A stretch of DNA of 40,945 nucleotides from an uncultured cyanobacterium (lineage in GTDB: Bacteria > Cyanobacteriota > Cyanobacteriia > CAKZMO01): the NCBI GenBank assembly GCA_937128595.1, contig CAKZMO010000137.1, positions 1 to 40,945 of the forward strand, given 5' to 3'. Within the stretch, counting starts at the first letter, position 1. The number at the start of each line of letters is the position of its first letter. A program made the translations under genes and the position numbers. Below are positions 35,411-40,945 of this stretch, piece by piece. Below the pieces are notes generated by a model, which had not been told where the DNA came from, ran no database searches, and worked only from the letters and a program-made list of their open reading frames with translations.

Positions 35411-36097
35411 GTGACGAAAAAAGTCGCACGAGCCGCAGAGCAATTATTCAAGCGACGAAATCGCAGATGGGTAGCGATCGCCCTATGGAGTGTGCTGCTT
35501 GTCATCCTATTACATACTGGAATCTCTCTAGCCCTAGCGCGATCGCGCCCTATTGATGCCGTATTAGTTTTAGGAGGCAGCATTCGTCGAGAAATTCATG
35601 CAGCAGAGGTGGCGATCGCCTCTCCTCAACTCAACGTCTTGATTTCTCGCGGCTCGGCTGATCCGTGCATCTATCTTATCTTCGAGCGAGTGCAGGCTCC
35701 CCTTTCATCCGTTTGGCTTGAGGAATGTGCCCGTTCGACGTTCGGAAATTTCTTCTTCAGTTTGCCGATTCTGAATCAATGGAACGTTCATCATATTTTG
35801 CTCGTCACATCTGAAAGCCATGCCCCAAGAGCGGTGTGGATGGCGCGAGTCATGTTAGGGACTCATGGGATGTGGGTCGAGCCTGACCTTGTTCACGAAG
35901 AGGGAATTCCGGGCAATCAAGAGCACTGGGTCAAAACCATACTGGACATCATTCGTGCAGTCGGGTGGGCGATCGCCAGTCAAGTTTATGCCCCTCAGTG
36001 TCATGACGTCATTAGCTTGGCTGAGGTCGATCTAGCCACCTGGCAACAACGAGAGTTTAGTTGTGAGCACCAAGGACAAGTCGAAATTCCTAAATAA
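35411..36097 (+). CDS. YdcF/ElyC/SanA-family membrane protein (DUF218)
   Basis: The 228-residue protein has an N-terminal basic segment (KRRNRRW), one membrane helix (about 21-43) and a DUF218 domain. That domain starts at DAVLVLGGSIRREIHAAEVA (about 49-68), followed by VLISRGSADP, ARSTFGNFFFSLPIL and ILLVTSESHAPRAVWMARVML. The family includes E. coli SanA and ElyC, which affect envelope integrity, and YdcF, which binds S-adenosylmethionine. The function here is unknown. Translation starts at GTG (35411), supported by GGAGGTG eight bases upstream. The domain probably faces the cytoplasm or periplasm; the sequence does not settle which. Confidence 0.8.
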   Translation: MTKKVARAAEQLFKRRNRRWVAIALWSVLLVILLHTGISLALARSRPIDAVLVLGGSIRREIHAAEVAIASPQLNVLISRGSADPCIYLIFERVQAPLSSVWLEECARSTFGNFFFSLPILNQWNVHHILLVTSESHAPRAVWMARVMLGTHGMWVEPDLVHEEGIPGNQEHWVKTILDIIRAVGWAIASQVYAPQCHDVISLAEVDLATWQQREFSCEHQGQVEIPK

Positions 36098-36676
36098 TTT
36101 GAGGTCACGTTCGTCCATGTTGAATTCATCAGCATGGATCGAAGTCAGCCATTGTCCCTCAAGAGATAGATCACAACTCAGGATGTTCCGTAGATGATGA
36201 GGGGCAAGATTCACGTTAAGTAAGATTAAATTTTGCCAAAGCTTTATCCGATTACATCTTGTATGTCAGCACGTCGTAAAGTGAGCCGACCGATTTCCTC
36301 TGATTCATTCGCGAAACGACTGCTTCTCCATTTGTAAAGCGGAATGAGTGTCGAATCCCCAACCCTTCGAGAGCGATATATAAAAGTATTCAATGATGCA
36401 AAAAGAGGTGCGATCGCACCTCGATAAAGTGTCAGAGCATTGAGTTATAGTGCCACTAGTCCAGCTCAAATCCAAGTTTGGAGCAGACTTCAAAAGACTG
36501 TAGAGCGGCATTAAATGAAAAGATTTTCTAGATCTGATGAGAAACTGAGCATTTACATGAAGAAACGTGGAGATTTTTTAGAACTCTAGGCAATGAACTT
36601 TTCCCACGATAGAAATATGTCAGAATGTAAACGGTTTTGCCAAATTATATAAAGAAGTGTGAAGTAGGCATTGGTT
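36098..36676. other. Intergenic region upstream of ndhF
   Basis: I see no confident gene. The perfect 18-base palindrome GAGGTGCGATCGCACCTC (about 36405-36422) is an extended HIP1 site with the form of a hairpin. A TATATAAA about 30 bases upstream of the ndhF start could be a -10 element. A minus-strand 60-codon frame at 36032-36214 overlaps the YdcF-like gene and is not supported. Confidence 0.45.
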
Positions 36677-38755
36677 ATGGAATCAATTTACGAGTACGCC
36701 TGGCTAATCCCAGTGCTGCCCTTGTTTGGGGCAATGCTGCTGGGCATTGGTTTGGTGTCTTATGGTAAGGCACTCAACGGATTCCGGAGCATTTGCTCTG
36801 CGTTTATCGTGTCGCTCACCGGAGCGGGAATGGTGCTATCTTTCGCGTTGCTCTGGGGTCAAATCCAGGGAGATGCACCCTACGCCAAAATTATCGAGTG
36901 GGCATCGGCGGGCAGCTTTAGTCTGACGATGGGCTACACCATTGATCATCTATCGGCGCTGATGCTAGTCATCGTCACCACCGTCGCGTTTCTGGTGATG
37001 ATTTACACCGATGGCTATATGGCTCACGATCCGGGCTATGTCCGGTTCTATGCCTATCTGAGCCTGTTTAGTGCTTCTATGTTGGGTCTTGTCATTAGTC
37101 CTAACCTGGTGCAGATTTACATCTTCTGGGAGCTAGTGGGTATGGCCTCGTACCTGCTCATTGGCTTTTGGTACGACCGCAAAGCTGCCGCTGCCGCCTG
37201 CCAAAAAGCGTTTGTCACAAACCGCGTAGGCGACTTTGGCTTGCTGTTAGGCATTTTGGCTCTCTATTGGGCAACCGGAAGCTTTGAGTTTGAAGTCATT
37301 GGCGATCGCCTCCAAGAGCTAATCGCATCTGGTGCAATCAGCGCCGGACTAGCAGCGTTCTTCGGAGTTTTGGTCTTTTTGGGGCCTGTGGCAAAGTCAG
37401 CTCAGTTTCCTCTGCATGTCTGGCTACCCGATGCGATGGAGGGGCCGACCCCGATTTCGGCACTGATCCACGCGGCAACCATGGTTGCGGCAGGAGTCTT
37501 TCTAATCGCTCGCATGTTCCCTGTGTTTGAGCACATTCCAGAAGCAACTAACATCATTGCCTGGACGGGAGCATTCACGGCCTTCTTAGGCGCTAGCATT
37601 GCAATCACCCAAAACGACATTAAAAAAGGGCTTGCCTATTCCACCATGTCCCAGTTGGGCTACATGGTTATGGCAATGGGGGCAGGAGCCTATGGCGCAG
37701 GCTTGTTTCACCTAATGACCCACGCCTACTTTAAGGCGATGCTGTTCTTAGGATCAGGCTCAGTGATTCATGGCATGGAAGGCGTAGTTGGTCATGACCC
37801 GGCCCTTGCTCAAGATATGCGGCTGATGGGTGGACTGCGAAAATACATGCCTGCAACCTCCATTACATTCTTGGTTGGAACCTTGGCAATTTGCGGAATT
37901 CCTCCGTTCGCCGGATTTTGGTCAAAGGATGAGATTCTGGGTTCTACCTTTAGCGTCAGTCCGGCACTGTGGATTGTTGGCTGGCTGACCGCCGGAATCA
38001 CGGCATTCTACATGTTCCGCATGTACTTCATGACCTTTGAAGGTGAATTTCGTGGCAACGATGATAGCTTGCGTAAGCAGCTAAAAGTGGCTCAGCTTCA
38101 GGGCATGGGTCTCTCCATGGGGCCTGGAGCCATGAACTCTCAGGAACTCACGACAGATCAAGAGGCGGAAGGTCACGACGAGCATGGACACAGTCATGAA
38201 CCTCACGAATCTCCACTGTCGATGACATTTCCTCTGATTGCTTTGGCGATTCCCTCTGCTCTCATTGGTCTGGTCGGCACTCCTTTTGCGAACTACTTCG
38301 AGGCGTTTATTCACCCACCCGGTGAAATGGTTGAAGCAATGCCAGCGTTGGAAATTCCTGCTGAGTTTGAATGGGGCGAATTCCTGATTATGGGTGGCAG
38401 TTCGGTGGGTATCGGGCTCATCGGCATTACGCTGGCCTCACTGATGTATCTCAGCCGCAAGATCGATCCGGGGGCGATCGCTCAGTCGATTCAACCGCTC
38501 TACAAGCTCTCCTTGAACAAGTGGTACTTCGATGAAGTCTATGACACCGTTTTCGTCAAAGGTCTCCGTCGTACTGCTCGTCAGGTACTAGAGGTGGACA
38601 TCCGAATTGTGGATGGCATCGTCAACTTAGCTGGTTTTGTCACGTTGGTCACAGGTGAAGGACTGAAATATTTCGAAAATGGTCGTGCTCAGTTCTACGC
38701 TCTGATTGTCTTTGGAGCCGTGTTGGGACTGGTAATCGTGTCTGGAATCACCTAA
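36677..38755 (+). CDS. ndhF: NAD(P)H dehydrogenase subunit 5 (NdhF1)
   Basis: This is a large antiporter-like membrane subunit of cyanobacterial NDH-1, which drives respiration and cyclic electron flow and pumps protons across the thylakoid membrane. The start MESIYEYAWLIPVLPLFGA at 36677 gives 692 residues; a TTG two codons earlier is less likely. About 15-16 hydrophobic helices are visible. The conserved core includes IFWELVGMASYLLIGFWYDR, KSAQFPLHVWLPDAMEGPTP and STMSQLGYMVMAMG. A His-rich loop (GHDEHGHSHEPHE, about 497-509) and a C-terminal lateral-helix region follow. The sequence looks like NdhF1 (respiratory and cyclic NDH-1L) rather than the CO2-uptake NdhF3/F4. ndhD1 follows in the same direction. 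Confidence 0.95.
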   Translation: MESIYEYAWLIPVLPLFGAMLLGIGLVSYGKALNGFRSICSAFIVSLTGAGMVLSFALLWGQIQGDAPYAKIIEWASAGSFSLTMGYTIDHLSALMLVIVTTVAFLVMIYTDGYMAHDPGYVRFYAYLSLFSASMLGLVISPNLVQIYIFWELVGMASYLLIGFWYDRKAAAAACQKAFVTNRVGDFGLLLGILALYWATGSFEFEVIGDRLQELIASGAISAGLAAFFGVLVFLGPVAKSAQFPLHVWLPDAMEGPTPISALIHAATMVAAGVFLIARMFPVFEHIPEATNIIAWTGAFTAFLGASIAITQNDIKKGLAYSTMSQLGYMVMAMGAGAYGAGLFHLMTHAYFKAMLFLGSGSVIHGMEGVVGHDPALAQDMRLMGGLRKYMPATSITFLVGTLAICGIPPFAGFWSKDEILGSTFSVSPALWIVGWLTAGITAFYMFRMYFMTFEGEFRGNDDSLRKQLKVAQLQGMGLSMGPGAMNSQELTTDQEAEGHDEHGHSHEPHESPLSMTFPLIALAIPSALIGLVGTPFANYFEAFIHPPGEMVEAMPALEIPAEFEWGEFLIMGGSSVGIGLIGITLASLMYLSRKIDPGAIAQSIQPLYKLSLNKWYFDEVYDTVFVKGLRRTARQVLEVDIRIVDGIVNLAGFVTLVTGEGLKYFENGRAQFYALIVFGAVLGLVIVSGIT

Positions 38756-39143
38756 ATTTCCAGGACGGATCCAGCATGGGTTGACTTCATAGAGTGCATC
38801 GCTCGATTGTGATGAAGTCAACTCCACGCTTTTTATTAGCTCTGCCCTGGTTCCCCGCTGTTCTAAATCGATTTCTTTAACGTTATTTTCTGTTTATTTG
38901 ACGGAGTGCTGCTGCACAATATCGGTAAGTTGGGCTGGCCTAATAGGTCATCGTGCTTTGTCCTCCTGGCTTCTTAGAGTCATAGCTCGATGCTTGCAAA
39001 ACCGCTCAAGGTACATTGAACGTCTGGAAATATTGGGCGATCGCGCGCTCCTAATGCGCTCCTTGCAATCGAAAAATACGCGAACGGATCTGTGCTCTGC
39101 GCTATTTTTTTGAACGATTCCAATTTAATAAGAATGCTCTGCA
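38756..39143. other. ndhF-ndhD spacer with hairpin
   Basis: This 388-base spacer has no supported gene. A hairpin lies at 38781-38821. The AT-rich stretch at about 38870-38900 (TTTCTTTAACGTTATTTTCTG) is a plausible promoter for ndhD. A HIP1-like site lies near 39040. Confidence 0.45.
38781..38838 (+). terminator. Terminator-like hairpin after ndhF
   Basis: A 10-bp perfect stem (TTGACTTCAT / ATGAAGTCAA) with a 21-base loop is followed after a few bases by CGCTTTTTATT. It lies 25 bases past the ndhF stop and may end or attenuate the ndhF transcript before ndhD. Confidence 0.55.
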
Positions 39144-40760
39144 ATGGACACTGCTAACTTTCCTTGGCTAACAACCATCATCTTGTTGCCAGTCGTGGCA
39201 TCGCTGGTTGTCCCGTTTCTTCCAGATAAAGACGGTAAAACGGTACGCTGGTTTGCTTTGACGATTGGCCTCATCGACTTCAGCATCATTTCGTACGCTT
39301 TTTACAGCCAATACGATCCGTCACTTTCCACCATGCAGCTCGTCGAGAGCTACACCTGGGTCGAGTCTCTCGATCTCAAGTGGTCTGTAGGCGTAGATGG
39401 TCTATCGATGCCGCTGGTCTTGCTGACCGGGTTTATCAGCACTTTGGCGATTCTGGCATCGTGGCCAGTCACTTTGAAACCAAAGCTGTTCTATTTTTTG
39501 ATTCTGGCGATGTATGGCGGTCAGATCGCTGTATTTGCTGTGCAGGATATGTTGCTGTTCTTCCTCGTGTGGGAACTAGAGCTGATTCCGGTGTATTTGC
39601 TGCTGTCTATTTGGGGCGGCAAGAAGCGCCTATACGCAGCAACCAAGTTCATTCTCTACACCGCCGGAGGATCGCTATTCATCCTGGTTGCAGCTTTGGC
39701 AATGGCATTTTATGGCGATACGATCACATTTGATATGCGATCGCTGATGGATAAAGACTTTCCGCTTCGGTTCCAGCTCTTTGTCTACGCCGGATTTTTG
39801 ATTGCCTACGCCGTCAAGCTCCCTATTTTTCCGTTGCATACTTGGCTCCCTGATGCCCACGGGGAAGCAACCGCGCCCGTTCACATGCTGCTAGCAGGTA
39901 TTTTGCTGAAGATGGGAGGCTATGCCCTGATTCGGATGAATATTGAGATGCTGCCAGATGCCCATGCCTTTTTTGCACCCATTTTGGTGATTTTAGGCGT
40001 GGTCAATATTATCTACGCCGCCCTCACCTCGTTTGCTCAGCGAAACCTGAAACGAAAAATTGCCTACTCATCGATTTCCCACATGGGCTTTGTCCTGATT
40101 GGCATTGGTTCATTCACCGATCTGGCACTTAGTGGAGCCGTCCTGCAAATGGTGTCTCACGGATTGATTGGAGCCAGTCTCTTTTTCTTAGTGGGAGCAA
40201 CCTATGACCGGACTCATACTCTGATTCTGGATGAAATGGGTGGCATCGGTCAAAAGATGCCGCGCATCTTCGCCATGTTTACGACCTGCTCGCTTGCGTC
40301 CTTGGCGCTACCTGGGATGAGTGGCTTCATTGCAGAAATCATGGTGTTTGTGGGCTTTGCCACAAGCGATGCCTACAGTCTCACGTTCCGTATTTTAATA
40401 GTGCTGCTGGCAGCAGTAGGGGTTATTTTGACACCCATTTATTTGCTGTCGATGCTGCGAGAGATCTTCTACGGCCCTGAAAACAAGGAGCTGACCTCTC
40501 ACGAGGCGCTAGTTGATGCGGAACCGAGAGAAGTGTTCATCATCGCCTGTCTGCTGATCCCCATCATCGGCATTGGCCTTTATCCCAAGCTTCTGACTCA
40601 GATTTATGATGCTAAGACGGTGGAGATTACGGGACTGATGCGCCGTTCGGTTCCTTCTCTAGCAGAACCAGAGGTAGCCTCGGCGTTTCTCTACGAGCAG
40701 GATTCACTCAGCTCTCCTACGCTACAGTCTTCCTCCAAAGACATGTCAGCATCGATTTAG
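39144..40760 (+). CDS. ndhD: NAD(P)H dehydrogenase subunit 4 (NdhD1)
   Basis: This is a second antiporter-like membrane subunit of NDH-1, next to NdhF in the proton-pumping arm. The 538-residue protein begins [20 protein letters not shown], typical of NdhD1. It contains [32 protein letters not shown] in outline, with the conserved Glu of the pumping channel, and [19 protein letters not shown] and [18 protein letters not shown]. About 14 hydrophobic helices are visible. The C-terminal 40 residues are polar ([14 protein letters not shown]) and variable in the family. It follows ndhF in the same direction after a 388-base spacer. The NdhF1/NdhD1 pair suggests the NDH-1L complex. Confidence 0.96.
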   Translation: MDTANFPWLTTIILLPVVASLVVPFLPDKDGKTVRWFALTIGLIDFSIISYAFYSQYDPSLSTMQLVESYTWVESLDLKWSVGVDGLSMPLVLLTGFISTLAILASWPVTLKPKLFYFLILAMYGGQIAVFAVQDMLLFFLVWELELIPVYLLLSIWGGKKRLYAATKFILYTAGGSLFILVAALAMAFYGDTITFDMRSLMDKDFPLRFQLFVYAGFLIAYAVKLPIFPLHTWLPDAHGEATAPVHMLLAGILLKMGGYALIRMNIEMLPDAHAFFAPILVILGVVNIIYAALTSFAQRNLKRKIAYSSISHMGFVLIGIGSFTDLALSGAVLQMVSHGLIGASLFFLVGATYDRTHTLILDEMGGIGQKMPRIFAMFTTCSLASLALPGMSGFIAEIMVFVGFATSDAYSLTFRILIVLLAAVGVILTPIYLLSMLREIFYGPENKELTSHEALVDAEPREVFIIACLLIPIIGIGLYPKLLTQIYDAKTVEITGLMRRSVPSLAEPEVASAFLYEQDSLSSPTLQSSSKDMSASI

Positions 40761-40867
40761 AGAAGAGGGCGATCGCTGGTCTTTTCGCCTAATTCTCAAA
40801 GACGCGATAGGGATTGCAGCCATGCTGTAGTCCCTATTCTTCCATCTGCCTTCTCTAATTTGCATCG

Positions 40868-40942
40868 TTATAGCAATGCGCAGATAGGTTAGTTAGGACA
40901 GATATTGATGGAGAAGCCGCGCGGTGCGCGGCTTCTCCATCA
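40868..40942. repeat. REP-like hairpin element, copy 2
   Basis: This 75-base copy matches 33795-33865 except for a 4-base insertion (GTTAGTTAGG for GTTAGG) and one substitution. It keeps the 17-bp perfect stem with GGT loop. It lies about 110 bases past the ndhD stop and could also act as a 3'-end stabiliser or terminator for that transcript. Confidence 0.8.
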
Positions 40943-40945
40943 ACT

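Noticed and set aside
36032-36214. Minus-strand 60-codon frame overlapping the end of the YdcF-like gene
   Set aside because: The composition is fairly protein-like (LAPHHLRNILSCDLSLEGQW), but it overlaps a real gene by 66 bases, has no start signal and no recognised family.

Overview
The window looks like chromosomal DNA of a beta-cyanobacterium. The octamer GCGATCGC (HIP1) and its core CGATCG recur throughout, in genes and spacers. The gene content includes NDH-1 subunits NdhF1 and NdhD1, a Rubisco activase with a Rubisco-small-subunit-like tail, SepF/FtsQ/FtsZ and SigB-type group 2 sigma factors. I cannot place the genus; the activase type points to a beta-carboxysome lineage.

Layout. 1-1.2 kb is a graveyard of toxin-antitoxin modules. 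It holds a VapC-type toxin gene broken by a frameshift and cut by a MITE-like repeat behind an intact antitoxin, and a UPF0175/DUF3368 module collapsed by an internal deletion. 1.3-2.9 kb has a small membrane protein and little else. 2.9-5.4 kb is the groES-groEL operon (minus strand), with a perfect CIRCE operator, an intercistronic terminator-like hairpin and a terminator. 5.5-8.1 kb carries acylphosphatase, a TatA-type protein, sepF and a pheophytinase-like hydrolase. 8.4-15.1 kb has a large unrecognised membrane-spanning protein, Rubisco activase, a DUF318-type permease and a DUF3122-like protein. 15.4-23 kb holds a UDP-glucuronate-type epimerase, an MFS exporter, a zinc-ribbon membrane protein, pgi, treZ and a gamma-glutamylcyclotransferase-like gene. 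23.2-26.8 kb is the minus-strand division cluster (unknown membrane protein, ftsQ, MITE, ftsZ). 27-31.2 kb has a membrane-anchored subtilase translationally coupled to an OB-fold-like protein, an Ap4A phosphorylase, a small protein and an SDH-type serine protease. 32.4-36.1 kb has two group 2 sigma factors and a YdcF-like protein. 36.7-40.8 kb has ndhF1 and ndhD1.

Functional themes are protein folding (GroESL under HrcA/CIRCE), cell division (SepF, FtsQ, FtsZ), carbon fixation and its electron supply (Rca, NDH-1), sugar-phosphate and trehalose metabolism (Pgi, TreZ) and transcriptional switching (two sigma factors). Dispersed repeats are a second theme. One is a 154-bp MITE with a partial second copy at base 1; the other is a 71-75-bp REP-like element with a 17-bp perfect stem, present twice. 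I found no tRNA, rRNA, CRISPR array or intact transposase. I did not find a clear-cut new system. The best leads are the large protein and permease around rca, the subtilase/OB-fold pair and the sigma factor with an enlarged helix-turn-helix.
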